From Dietzia timorensis (GTDB taxonomy: Bacteria > Actinomycetota > Actinomycetes > Mycobacteriales > Mycobacteriaceae): a stretch of DNA of 64,000 nt. The notes below the pieces were generated by a model. The model did no database searches. It was not told the DNA's origin and was given only the letters and a program-made list of their open reading frames with translations. Location: assembly GCF_001659785.1 (NCBI RefSeq), contig NZ_CP015961.1, forward strand, positions 2,542,001 through 2,606,000. Reading direction: 5' to 3'. Position 1 is the stretch's first letter. The number at the start of each line of letters is the position of its first letter. This document shows positions 1 through 8,160 of the stretch, piece by piece. Position numbers and translations under genes: made by a program.

Positions 1-766
1 CGGTGAGCACGATGTCCCAGCGGTATCCGGTCGACCATTCCGGGGTGGTGAGGTCATGGTCGTAGGTGGCGATGAGGCGCTCACGGGACTTCGGGTCGAC
101 GATCGACTGGTAGATCGGATCGAGGGAGAACAGCGGGTCGCCGGGGAAGTACATCTGGGTGACCATGCGCTGGGTGAAATCGGTGCCGAACAGCGAGAAA
201 TGTACGTGCGCCGGGCGCCAGGCGTTCGCGTGATTCTTCCACGGGTACGGGCCGGGCTTGATCGTGTGGAAGCGGTAGTTGCCGTTTTCGTCGGTGAGGC
301 AACGGCCGGCGCCGGTGAAGTTCGGGTCGAGCGGGGCGGGGTGCTGGTCGCGCTTGTGCACGTAGCGCCCTGCCGAGTTCGCCTGCCAGATCTCCACGAG
401 CTGGTTGCGCACGGGACGCCCGTCGCCGTCGACGACACGTCCGGCGATGGTGATGCGCTCGCCGAGCGGCTCGCCGGCGTGCTGGATCGTCAGGTCCGCT
501 TCGAGGGGGCTGACGTCGCGGTGTCCGAATGCCGGGGACGTGAGCTCGATCGCCTCCGGGTCGACCTTCGCGAACGCGCGGGTCGGGTGGCGCAGAAGAG
601 AGCTGCGGTAGGGCGGATAGTCCAGACGCGAGGACAGCTCGTGGCCGGTGGACTCGCGACTGTCGAGGTACTCGGACTCGATGTCGGCGATCTGCCGCGA
701 GATCTCGGCCTGGGTGTCGGCCGCGTCGTCCGGTCCGGGCTGTGTGGTGTGCGCGGGAGCGCTCAT
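1..766 (-). CDS. pcaH: Protocatechuate 3,4-dioxygenase beta subunit, partial (3' end outside window)
   Basis: Iron(III) ring-cleavage enzyme of the beta-ketoadipate pathway; the beta chain carries the metal and opens protocatechuate to 3-carboxy-cis,cis-muconate. The reading frame runs off the left edge after 255 codons. Visible signatures are GRYVHKRDQHPAPLDPNFTG, GPYPWKNH and WRPAHVHFSLFG, which hold the two tyrosine and two histidine iron ligands expected of PcaH. The ATG overlaps the pobA stop by 4 bp (ATGA) and has a GAAAGGA ribosome site, so it is translationally coupled to pobA. pcaG presumably follows beyond the edge. PobA makes protocatechuate, the substrate of this enzyme, which fits the operon. 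Confidence 0.95.
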   Translation of the reverse strand, partial: MSAPAHTTQPGPDDAADTQAEISRQIADIESEYLDSRESTGHELSSRLDYPPYRSSLLRHPTRAFAKVDPEAIELTSPAFGHRDVSPLEADLTIQHAGEPLGERITIAGRVVDGDGRPVRNQLVEIWQANSAGRYVHKRDQHPAPLDPNFTGAGRCLTDENGNYRFHTIKPGPYPWKNHANAWRPAHVHFSLFGTDFTQRMVTQMYFPGDPLFSLDPIYQSIVDPKSRERLIATYDHDLTTPEWSTGYRWDIVLT

Positions 767-1950
767 GAGTGTGTCCTTTCGTTCGGCCAGCCGGTGTAGC
801 TTTCGGCGAGCCAGGCTTTTCCGTGTTCGGATTCGACGACCGTGCGTAGCTCGGCGACGGAGCGGCGCTGATCGAATTCCGAGGCCTCGGGGTTGGCGTG
901 GAGCATCGACGTCATCCAGTAGGAGAAGTTTTGTGCCTTCCACACGCGGCGCAGGCACCGTTCGCTGTAGGCGGTCAGCGCGGAGTCGGAACGGGCGGAA
1001 TGCCACTCCGCGAGCGATTCGGCGAGGATGCGCACGTCTTGAAGCGCGAGGTTGAGCCCCTTCGCGCCCGTCGGCGGCACCGTGTGTGCGGCGTCGCCGG
1101 CGAGCAGGAGGTTGCCCCACCGCATCGGCTCGGACACGAAGCTGCGGAAGCCGAGCACGCTCTTGTGCACGATCGGTCCCTCATTGAGCTCGAAGCCGCC
1201 GAAGTTGACGCGTTCCCTGAACGTCGCCCAGATATCCTCGTCCGTCCAGGCGTTCGGGTCGGTGCCCGGGTCACACTGGAAGTAGAGGCGCTGCAACTTC
1301 GGGGTGCGCTGGCTGATGAGCGCGAATCCGGCTTCACTACGGGCGTAGATCAGCTCGTCGTGGCTCGGCGGTGTCTCGGCCATGATGCCGAACCACGCGA
1401 ACGGGTACTCGCGGTAGAACGCGCGGCGCTCCCCCTCGGGGATCGAGCGGCGGCACGTGCTGCGAGAGCCGTCCGTACCGACGAGCAGCTCGCACTCGAT
1501 TTCGATGCGCTCGCCGCTTTCCGGATCGACATACGAGATGAGCGGCGAGCCCGTCAGGTCGTCGACGTCCACGGGGCCGAGTCCGAAACGGACGTCGCGT
1601 CCGTCCTCGACAGCCTTGTCTGCGAGGTCGATGAACACGTCGGTTTGTGGATACAGGAACGTCGAGGCGCCGACGAGCCCCTGGAAATCGACGTGATGGG
1701 ACTCGCCGTTGATACGGATGTCGATTCCATCGTGGCGTGCGCCGTCATGAAGCACCCTGTCGCTGACGCCGTCTGTGAGCATGTCCGCAGAGCCCTGTTC
1801 GAGGATGCCGGCGCGGTGGGTGTTCTCGATTTCCTCGCGCGGGCGCGCCTCGACCACGATGTGCTCGATGCCCTCGCGGTGCAGGAGATGGGACAGCATG
1901 AGGCCGGAGGGTCCGCCGCCGACGATGCCAATGGTCGTGCGCTCACGCAT
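763..1950 (-). CDS. pobA: 4-hydroxybenzoate 3-monooxygenase
   Basis: FAD- and NAD(P)H-dependent flavoprotein hydroxylase converting 4-hydroxybenzoate to protocatechuate in the cytoplasm. The 395-residue product has the normal family length. An N-terminal Rossmann GGGPSG (residues 11-16), a central GTDGSRS and the C-terminal FAD ribityl motif LLAGDAAHTVPPTGAKGLN are all present. Its ATG overlaps the stop of the upstream transporter gene by 8 bp and its stop overlaps the pcaH start by 4 bp. Transporter, PobA and PcaH therefore form one tightly coupled operon taking up 4-hydroxybenzoate and passing it to ring cleavage. Confidence 0.95.
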   Translation of the reverse strand: MRERTTIGIVGGGPSGLMLSHLLHREGIEHIVVEARPREEIENTHRAGILEQGSADMLTDGVSDRVLHDGARHDGIDIRINGESHHVDFQGLVGASTFLYPQTDVFIDLADKAVEDGRDVRFGLGPVDVDDLTGSPLISYVDPESGERIEIECELLVGTDGSRSTCRRSIPEGERRAFYREYPFAWFGIMAETPPSHDELIYARSEAGFALISQRTPKLQRLYFQCDPGTDPNAWTDEDIWATFRERVNFGGFELNEGPIVHKSVLGFRSFVSEPMRWGNLLLAGDAAHTVPPTGAKGLNLALQDVRILAESLAEWHSARSDSALTAYSERCLRRVWKAQNFSYWMTSMLHANPEASEFDQRRSVAELRTVVESEHGKAWLAESYTGWPNERTHS

Positions 1951-3211
1951 TGATGGTCCTCCTGTCGTTCTCCTCCTCGATCTCGGCGCGCACCCTGCGC
2001 TCGTTCGGCACGATCCACACGGCCAGGAGGCCGAGGAGCCCGATAGCGGCGAAGAAATAAAAGCCCCACGGGTAGGCGATTCCGGCGGTGACGAGGGCGC
2101 CGGTGACCAGCGGCCCGACTATCGCGCCGAAGCGTCCGACCGAGGCGGCCATGCCCATCGCGGTCGGGCGGGCAGAATCCGGATAGGTCGTGTTGATGTA
2201 GGCGTAAATGAGCACCTGCGAGCTGAACACGAAGACGCCGGTGATGAAGATCATCGCGTTGAGCAGCCACGCACTGGGCACCTGCAACGAAAGTAGAGCC
2301 AGGAAGATCGTGCCCATCGCGAACCACAGCCGCGCGGTGCGGCGGATGCCCGCCCGGTCCGCGACCTGCCCCGCAAGCACGAGGCCGGTAACCGCGCCGA
2401 CGTTGAGCACGAACAACATGACGATGGAGTCGGACACGTCGTACCCGGCAACGCGCATGAGCTGTGGCAGCCACGTGTTGAGTCCGTAGACGAGTAGCAG
2501 CCCCATAAAGCTGCCGACCCACACCGCGATGGTGATCGCGCGCCACCGTCCGCTGAGAATCGACTCCTTGCGCTCCGGCGTCTGGTCCGCCTCGTCGACT
2601 GCGACCGGGGCGGGCGCATGCACCGTGTCGTCCTCGAGTTTGAACCACATGAGCGGAACCGCGACGAGTCCGAGAATTCCGCCGATGAGGAACGGGATGT
2701 GCCAATTCGGGGAGAAGCTCAGCGCGACGAGCGAAGCGGCGACGGCGCCGACGTGATAGCCGGTCATCGTGTAGGTGTTCGCGCGGGAACGCTTCTCGGC
2801 GGGCATGTGCTCGGAGATGATGACGAGCGCCGAGGGTAGGCACGCGCCGAGGCCGATGCCGGCGATGAAGCGGTAGACGCCGAACAGCTCAACCGAGGGC
2901 GCGAACGCGGTGAGGAGCGTGAACAGCGAGAACAGCGCGGTCGCCGCGACGAGGAGCTTGCGCCGACCGATTCTGGCGACGATGACGCCGACGAGCGAGG
3001 CGCCCAGAGCCACGCCGACCAGCGACATCGTCGACACGGTGGTCACCGAGCTGCTGGTGAAACCAAGAACCTCCCCGTCGAGAAGATCGGGGATCACGGC
3101 GCCGAGCGCAACGAGGTCGAACCCGTCGAGGAACACGGCGAACCAGCAGATCAACGCGGGCCATGCAGATCGCGGCGCACGCGATGTGCTCGCGGTGGAG
3201 GCTTGTGGCAT
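1943..3211 (-). CDS. MFS aromatic-acid:H+ symporter (PcaK-like)
   Basis: A 422-residue, 12-helix major facilitator of the AAHS family, likely importing 4-hydroxybenzoate or protocatechuate with protons. Helix 1 carries the AAHS motif DGFD (FLDGFDLVALG), the helix 2-3 loop reads IVARIGRRKLL, and the N-terminus is short and cytoplasmic. The start was placed at the ATG encoding MPQAS because AGGAG lies 8 nt upstream; an in-frame ATG 6 nt earlier sits too close to that site. It is the first gene of the operon with pobA and pcaH and is divergent from a LysR regulator. The exact substrate is inferred from the operon. Confidence 0.88.
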   Translation of the reverse strand: MPQASTASTSRAPRSAWPALICWFAVFLDGFDLVALGAVIPDLLDGEVLGFTSSSVTTVSTMSLVGVALGASLVGVIVARIGRRKLLVAATALFSLFTLLTAFAPSVELFGVYRFIAGIGLGACLPSALVIISEHMPAEKRSRANTYTMTGYHVGAVAASLVALSFSPNWHIPFLIGGILGLVAVPLMWFKLEDDTVHAPAPVAVDEADQTPERKESILSGRWRAITIAVWVGSFMGLLLVYGLNTWLPQLMRVAGYDVSDSIVMLFVLNVGAVTGLVLAGQVADRAGIRRTARLWFAMGTIFLALLSLQVPSAWLLNAMIFITGVFVFSSQVLIYAYINTTYPDSARPTAMGMAASVGRFGAIVGPLVTGALVTAGIAYPWGFYFFAAIGLLGLLAVWIVPNERRVRAEIEEENDRRTINA

Positions 3212-3375
3212 GAGCATTACTCCTCGGACGGAAGATCGAAACGATGGTGCCCGCGGCCCACGAAATGGCCGCGTAACTGTGCTCGAACAGCGCATCTCGG
3301 CGCTACTGAGACCCACACCACAGGACGTTAGTGGTGACCATCACATACGTCTAATCAATACTTTTCGCAAGTCCC

Positions 3376-3390
3376 ATAGACAGAATCTAT
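3376..3390. promoter_or_regulatory. Candidate LysR-type operator in the divergent promoter region
   Basis: ATAGA-cagaa-TCTAT is a perfect 5-5-5 inverted repeat containing a T-N11-A core, the arrangement typical of LysR-type binding boxes. It ends 9 bp before the start codon of the LysR gene, a usual place for autoregulation; a second, activating half-site towards the transporter operon was not identified. Assignment rests on motif and position only. Confidence 0.45.
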
Positions 3391-3399
3391 AGTGACGTC

Positions 3400-4314
3400 A
3401 TGGCGTCGACCGATCTCAATCTGGTGCGGACCTTTGTCGCTGTGTACGACTCGGGTTCGGTGACCGCCGCGGCCGATATCCTCGGCATTACCCAGCCGAC
3501 CGTCACTCATTCGCTCAACCGTCTGCGGCGCACGATGAACGACGAGCTGTTCCTCCGGGCCCCCGGCGGTGTCGCCCCGACGATGGCTGCGCGCCGCGCC
3601 TATCCGAACTTCGTCGAGGCTCTCAACCGGATCGACGCGGCGTTCCGGCTTTCGGCGCCGTTCGTGCCGGACGCCGAGCCCGCGACGTTCCGCATCGCGC
3701 TGTCCGACGCAGGCGAGGTCTCCACACTCCCGCACCTCGCGCACGCGCTTCGCCGCTCCGGCGCGCACCTCTCCCTGGAGGTGCTGCCCCTCGATATCGA
3801 CCAGGTCGAGGATCAGCTCATCCGCGGCGAGATCGACGCATTTATCTCCAGCGCCGTCTACACTTCGCGAAACGTGCAGCGGGAGGTGATGTTCACCGAG
3901 CGCTACGTCGTCGTTCTCGCGGAAAACCATCCACGCATCGGCGCCGAGATCTCCGCCGCCGCCCTCGACGGCGAGCGGCACATCGCCGTCCGCGGCGTCA
4001 CCGGCCACAGCAGCCCCTTCGACCGCCAACAGGCGCGCAAGGTCCGACTCGACGCCGTCGTCCCCCGCTTCACCGCGCTGCCTTATCTACTCGCCGATTC
4101 GGACGCGGTGGCAATCGTCCCGTTGTTCATCGCCGAGTCCTTCGCCGCCTCACACCCGCTGCGCTGGGTGGATTCGCCGTGGCCGATGGAGGAGGTAGAG
4201 GTCGCGCTCTACGCGCGCCAACCGCATTCGCGTTCACCGTCCCAGCAGTGGCTTTTCGATGTCGCCACGGACACGCTGCAGTCGGCGTATCCAGCCACCG
4301 ACGGCGCGGAATAA
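3400..4314 (+). CDS. LysR-family transcriptional regulator of aromatic catabolism
   Basis: A 304-residue LysR-type regulator: winged helix-turn-helix at about residues 4-62 (SVTAAADILGITQPTVTHSL is the helix-turn-helix region), then a periplasmic-binding-protein-like effector domain to the C-terminus. It is transcribed away from the transporter-pobA-pcaH operon, the classic arrangement in which such a protein activates the divergent operon in response to an aromatic acid and represses itself. The effector is probably 4-hydroxybenzoate or protocatechuate; this is inferred from context. Confidence 0.88.
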   Translation: MASTDLNLVRTFVAVYDSGSVTAAADILGITQPTVTHSLNRLRRTMNDELFLRAPGGVAPTMAARRAYPNFVEALNRIDAAFRLSAPFVPDAEPATFRIALSDAGEVSTLPHLAHALRRSGAHLSLEVLPLDIDQVEDQLIRGEIDAFISSAVYTSRNVQREVMFTERYVVVLAENHPRIGAEISAAALDGERHIAVRGVTGHSSPFDRQQARKVRLDAVVPRFTALPYLLADSDAVAIVPLFIAESFAASHPLRWVDSPWPMEEVEVALYARQPHSRSPSQQWLFDVATDTLQSAYPATDGAE

Positions 4315-4316
4315 GC

Positions 4317-5075
4317 CTAGGGCGCCCGCAGCAGGTAGGTGTCCATGATCCACCCGTGCTCGGCCCGCGCCCGCTCGCGCGCCTCGGCGATCTCCGCGCC
4401 GACGTCCCCGACGCGTCCGTGGATGAGGATTTCCCGGGCATCCCCCAGGTAGGCGCCCCAATAGATCTCGGTGTCCTCGCTCGCGACGTCCCGGAACGCG
4501 CATTCGCCGTCGAGCATGACGAAGCAGTTCCGCAGCAGCTCCGGCGCCGTGCCGGGCAGCTTCCTTCCCGTCGTGATGTGGATCGGCTCGCCCACCCGGT
4601 TCGCCGGGATCGCGAACGCGGCGCACAGCGCCATCGGCGCGGCGATCCCCGGGATCGACCGCACCTCGAAAACCTGGCCGGTCTCGCGGACCCGTTCGAG
4701 CATGCGCAGCGTCGAGTCGTACAGCGAGGGGTCTCCCCACACGAGGAAGCCGGCGACCCCGCCGTCATCCAGTTTTTCGCGGATGACGTCGGAGATCTTG
4801 TTCGCCCGGCGCTCGTGCCATTCGGCGACCGCCGCCCGGTAGTCGCGCTTGGCGAGCTCCGGATCGCGTGGGGTGTCCTCGATCGTCACGATTTCGGGTA
4901 GGTCACCGCCGCGGTGTTCGGCGAGCATGTTCGTGCGGAGGGCGCGCATGTCGTCGGTGTCGGTCCCCTTGTCGAGAAGGAGCACGATATCGAGCGAACG
5001 CATGGCGTCGATGGCCTGCGTAGTGAGGTGTGCGGGGTTTCCGGTGCCGATCCCGATGGCGACGATTGTGCGCAT
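4317..5075 (-). CDS. cobF: Precorrin-6A synthase (deacetylating)
   Basis: SAM-dependent tetrapyrrole methylase of the aerobic cobalamin route, methylating C-1 of precorrin-5 with release of acetate. The 252-residue product begins MRTIVAIGIGTGNPAHLTTQ, the glycine-rich N-terminal strand of the family, and contains FLVWGDPSLYDST and RSIPGIAAPMA, both typical of precorrin methyltransferases. It converges on the LysR gene with a 2-bp gap. No other cob gene is adjacent, so it stands alone here, though the window also carries a cobalt uptake module under a cobalamin riboswitch near 37.7 kb. Confidence 0.88.
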   Translation of the reverse strand: MRTIVAIGIGTGNPAHLTTQAIDAMRSLDIVLLLDKGTDTDDMRALRTNMLAEHRGGDLPEIVTIEDTPRDPELAKRDYRAAVAEWHERRANKISDVIREKLDDGGVAGFLVWGDPSLYDSTLRMLERVRETGQVFEVRSIPGIAAPMALCAAFAIPANRVGEPIHITTGRKLPGTAPELLRNCFVMLDGECAFRDVASEDTEIYWGAYLGDAREILIHGRVGDVGAEIAEARERARAEHGWIMDTYLLRAP

Positions 5076-5193
5076 CGCCCCAGCGTATCTAGCCCGCTAA
5101 GGTGCCAAATGCGCAGGGCCGGGGATCGGCGCGGTATCGTGTATACGGTTTAGATTTCCTGATAATGATTGCTGGAAGGTTTCCGGTAGGCCT

Positions 5194-6024
5194 ATGTCCC
5201 CGATTCACACCATTTCGCCCGCGATAGCACGCTCCTGGCTGCTGCTGCCCGCCAATAAGCCCGCGCATTTCGATGCCGCGGTAGCTTCCGAAATGGATGT
5301 TGTTCTCCTCGATGTAGAGGACGGGGTGCCGGCGGCCGAGAAGGTCACGGCGCGCGAGCACGTGCGGGACTGGCTCAAGGACGGCGGCAAGGCGTGGATC
5401 CGCATCAACGATGTGCGTTCTCCCGAGTGGGAGAAGGATCTCGAGATGCTCGGCAATCTCCCGAATCTCCAGGGCGTCATGCTCGCGAAGACCGAGAATT
5501 CCGAGCACGTCTCGCTCACGGCGGCACGCCTGCGCGAGGGCACGCCGATCGTGGCGCTTGTTGAGTCGGCCGATGGCCTGGCCGCGGCGACGCACATCGC
5601 CAAGACCAAGCCGGTCGTTCGTCTCGCGTTCGGTATCGGTGATTACCGCCGCGATACCGGCATCGGCTCCTCCCCTCTCGCGCTCGCGTACACGCGGTCG
5701 CAGTTCGTTGTGTCCTCGCGCGTGGCACGCGTTGCCCCGCCGATCGACGGTCCGACGATCTCCAACGAGGTCGCCGTGCTGCGCGAGGCCGCCGAGCACG
5801 CGGTCGAGATGGGCATGACCGGCAAGCTGTGCCTCCGCGTCGACCAGGCCCCGTACATCAACGAGGTCCTCTCCCCTTCGGCCGCCGATGTGTCCTGGGC
5901 AGAGTCGGTCATCGAGGAGCTCGGCCAGGGTGGCGAGCGCGCGAAGGACGGTTCCGATCTTCCGCGCCTCGCCCGTGCCCAGAAGATCTCCCGTCTCGCG
6001 CACGCCTTCGCCGCGACCGACTAG
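5194..6024 (+). CDS. HpcH/HpaI-type aldolase / citrate lyase beta-like (CoA ester lyase)
   Basis: A 276-residue TIM-barrel lyase of the CitE/HpcH superfamily. The metal-site strand LLDVEDGVP (about residues 34-42), the WIRINDVRSPEW segment, MLAKTENSEHV and ALVESADGL fit this family, whose members cleave or form C-C bonds on CoA esters with Mg2+. The region before the gene contains a possible -10 (GATAAT) about 35 bp upstream of the ATG. The physiological substrate is unknown; no citF/citD partner is present, so a stand-alone malyl-CoA or citramalyl-CoA type lyase is more likely than citrate lyase. Confidence 0.78.
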   Translation: MSPIHTISPAIARSWLLLPANKPAHFDAAVASEMDVVLLDVEDGVPAAEKVTAREHVRDWLKDGGKAWIRINDVRSPEWEKDLEMLGNLPNLQGVMLAKTENSEHVSLTAARLREGTPIVALVESADGLAAATHIAKTKPVVRLAFGIGDYRRDTGIGSSPLALAYTRSQFVVSSRVARVAPPIDGPTISNEVAVLREAAEHAVEMGMTGKLCLRVDQAPYINEVLSPSAADVSWAESVIEELGQGGERAKDGSDLPRLARAQKISRLAHAFAATD

Positions 6025-6039
6025 GTCTCCGTTTCCGTC

Positions 6040-6519
6040 GTGTCTGCGAGTTCCTCGCCCCGGCACAATCAGAGGGTGAAGTCCGGTCGCCGCTGGCTTC
6101 CGTGGAAGAGCAGGACGAGGTCGCTGACATCGCGCGCATGGGATTGGGCACCTGACTGGGGCACGACCGTAGGCGATGGCCCGATATCGTCGATCATCAG
6201 TGCGGTGCTGTTTATCGTGACGTTCCCATTCATGATTCCGGCGCTCTTGATCACCCCGTTCTTCCTGCTGGAATCATTGCTGCAATGGATAGTGTTCCCT
6301 TTTGCGGTCGCCCTTCGCCTGATCGGTGCGATACCGGTCGTCGCGTGGGTGAAAGTCGGCGATCAGGCTCCCTATGAAGAACGCGTCCACGGCTGGAGAC
6401 GAGCCAAGGCACGGAGCGCCGAGCTGGCGGATCTCGCGCGCGCTAATCCGTCGATGGCGACGACGTCCGCCGCGACGATGTCCAGTGTCGACGATCCGTA
6501 CCAGTACGGCCCGCGCTAA
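6040..6519 (+). CDS. Small membrane protein of unknown function
   Basis: Up to 159 residues with one or two closely packed hydrophobic segments at about residues 50-95 (IISAVLFIVTFPFMIPALLI and LLQWIVFPFAVALRLIGAIP), a basic N-terminus and a Ser/Ala-rich C-terminus. No family was recognised. An in-frame GTG at 6076 could be the true start; neither start has a convincing ribosome site. The gene lies 15 bp after the lyase and ends 3 bp before the stop of the convergent WXG100 gene, so a link to the secretion locus is possible but not shown. Confidence 0.5.
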   Translation: MSASSSPRHNQRVKSGRRWLPWKSRTRSLTSRAWDWAPDWGTTVGDGPISSIISAVLFIVTFPFMIPALLITPFFLLESLLQWIVFPFAVALRLIGAIPVVAWVKVGDQAPYEERVHGWRRAKARSAELADLARANPSMATTSAATMSSVDDPYQYGPR

Positions 6520-6522
6520 TAC

Positions 6523-6807
6523 CTACCAACCGGCCGCGAGTTTGCGGTCCATGCTGCTCATGCCGTCGTTGGCTTGCCCCGTGGCTACGGCGACTGACCC
6601 GAGCATAGACGTGAGCTCGGCTGCCGCGGTGTCCCACTGCTGCTGGAGAGCGTGGTAAGCGATCGCCGATTCGCCCTCCCACGTGGCTACCAGCGGCTGG
6701 AGATAGGCGCGAAGCTGGTCGAGCGTGCCGTTGAGATTGCCGACCGACGTGTTGATCTGCGCCACCCCTGCGGCGATGTTCCCGTGGTTGTAGCTGATCG
6801 TTCCCAT
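6523..6807 (-). CDS. esxT: WXG100-family ESX-4 substrate (EsxT-like)
   Basis: A 94-residue helical-hairpin protein of the ESAT-6/CFP-10 family. The turn motif is TWEGESA, a canonical W-x-G, flanked by two predicted amphipathic helices. The start was placed at the ATG giving MGTISYNHG because AAGGGA lies upstream; an earlier in-frame start lacks such a site. It is the last gene of the eccC-led operon, 20 bp behind its likely dimer partner. By order (eccC, associated protein, EsxU-like, EsxT-like) it corresponds to EsxT of mycobacterial ESX-4. No C-terminal YxxxD/E signal is evident, so export probably depends on the partner. Confidence 0.88.
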   Translation of the reverse strand: MGTISYNHGNIAAGVAQINTSVGNLNGTLDQLRAYLQPLVATWEGESAIAYHALQQQWDTAAAELTSMLGSVAVATGQANDGMSSMDRKLAAGW

Positions 6808-6827
6808 GGAGAGTCCCTTCAATTCTT

Positions 6828-7175
6828 TTAGGAGATGTGGAGCGGGCCTGCGGCGCCGACTCGATTGATGGCTGCGGTGTTGGCATCTTCCTCGGCGTCG
6901 TAATTCGTGGAGTTCACTCGCAACTGGTCGGCAATGCCTGCAAGTGCGCCGTTCAGTCGTGCCACTGCCCCGTCCCAGTCCGTCATCACTCGCGCAAAGG
7001 CGGTCGCGGCGGAGCCTTGCCAGCTCGCGCCCGCAAGCTGGTCGACGATTCCGCGGACGTACGTCAGTTGGCCGCCGATCGCTTGATTCGTGGAGTCGAC
7101 ATGGCCTGCGGCCGTCTGGAGCACCGGACTATCGGCCTTGAGCGCTCCACTTCCTCCGGGAGATTGTTCCGTCAT
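6828..7175 (-). CDS. esxU: WXG100-family ESX-4 substrate (EsxU-like) with export signal
   Basis: A 115-residue WXG100 protein with ASWQGSAATAF at the hairpin turn and a longer C-terminal helix containing YDAEE, which fits the YxxxD/E type VII secretion signal. It should pair with the EsxT-like protein encoded 20 bp downstream and dock on EccC. The start has a strong AAAGGACC ribosome site. A 109-bp gap separates it from the upstream gene; within it CACGC and GCGTG form a small hairpin (7196-7212), so independent transcription of the two substrate genes is possible. Confidence 0.88.
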   Translation of the reverse strand: MTEQSPGGSGALKADSPVLQTAAGHVDSTNQAIGGQLTYVRGIVDQLAGASWQGSAATAFARVMTDWDGAVARLNGALAGIADQLRVNSTNYDAEEDANTAAINRVGAAGPLHIS

Positions 7176-7284
7176 CGAGAGGTCCTTTCACATCACACGC
7201 ATCGGAAGCGTGGTGAGTAAGTATTGGTATTCATGCCGTTCACCTATAGCGACGTTCGAGGCACGTCCATCGGTTCCCGAGTTT

Positions 7285-8139
7285 TCACATCGCATCGTTT
7301 TTCTGGCGCGTGTCGGTTTTCGAAGGCAATGGAAGCCTGACGGCGGTTTCGGCAATTGCCTGCGCCGGCACGGGGAAGCTCAGGAGGCGGCGTGCATCGC
7401 ATTCCGCGACGATCTCTCGCGCGCCCTGCCCGCACACGAGCACTTCTTGTGATCCCTTGTGAGCCGGCCGGTGCCCGTCGCGTAGTCCGAGGATGCTGTT
7501 CGCCACGCGTGAGGGAAAACCGTCGATGCGGTCGTCATCCGGATCGACCCGGAGAACGACGCGTGTGGAAATAATTGTCAGAGTCCGCTGTTGACGCTGG
7601 ATGAGAGATACCGTTGCGCCTTTGTTGCTCAGCTCCACCGTGTAATTCCACTTTGCGAACGAACTGTTCAGCGCGTCGGAAAGCAGTAGCGCCGCTCTTA
7701 CCGGTATCGCCTCGATACTCGCATACGTAGCCGCACTCAATGCTCGAGCGATCCGTACGTTCCCCCAACTTGTTGGGATGATCAGGTGCGCTCTCCGAGC
7801 AGACACTCCATCTTGAGTTTCCAGCCATCGGCGTGCCCGGAGAAGCGTGGCGCCCGCTATTTCTTCGAAGTCGATCGCCACGCCATCGATACGGGACTGT
7901 GCGCAATCGACCAGAGCCCACGGCTCGGTGATGACAGCATCGGGTTCTTCCCTTGCGATGTCGTCCACCTCGGGGCTGCACAAGACTCGGTGCGACGGGC
8001 GTTCGACTCCTGTCTGCGAAAGTCTCGGGTCGGATGACAAGATGACGGCGGGGCGCATGCCCACGACGCCCTGCGGGGTCGCGGGAATGAGGTGGCCGCA
8101 TGAGATATCGATGGCGGCATGAGGGTCTGCTTGGAGCAC
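7285..8139 (-). CDS. Type VII secretion-associated protein (Rv3446c-like by position)
   Basis: A 284-residue protein, GTG start with AGGACGACT just upstream, located 21 bp behind eccC and ahead of the two WXG100 genes. This is the position occupied in mycobacterial ESX-4 by the Rv3446c family of secretion-associated proteins. It has no signal peptide and no membrane segment. Stretches such as VIDCAQ-like strands and RAALLLSDAL suggest a mixed alpha/beta cytoplasmic protein, but sequence recognition is weak and the call leans on gene order. The molecular role is unknown. Confidence 0.6.
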   Translation of the reverse strand: MLQADPHAAIDISCGHLIPATPQGVVGMRPAVILSSDPRLSQTGVERPSHRVLCSPEVDDIAREEPDAVITEPWALVDCAQSRIDGVAIDFEEIAGATLLRARRWLETQDGVSARRAHLIIPTSWGNVRIARALSAATYASIEAIPVRAALLLSDALNSSFAKWNYTVELSNKGATVSLIQRQQRTLTIISTRVVLRVDPDDDRIDGFPSRVANSILGLRDGHRPAHKGSQEVLVCGQGAREIVAECDARRLLSFPVPAQAIAETAVRLPLPSKTDTRQKNDAM

Positions 8140-8160
8140 AGTCGTCCTAGTGGTTCTGCA

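Noticed and set aside
898-1953. 351-codon plus-strand frame opposite pobA
   Set aside because: Antisense shadow; pobA has all FAD motifs and is coupled to its neighbours.
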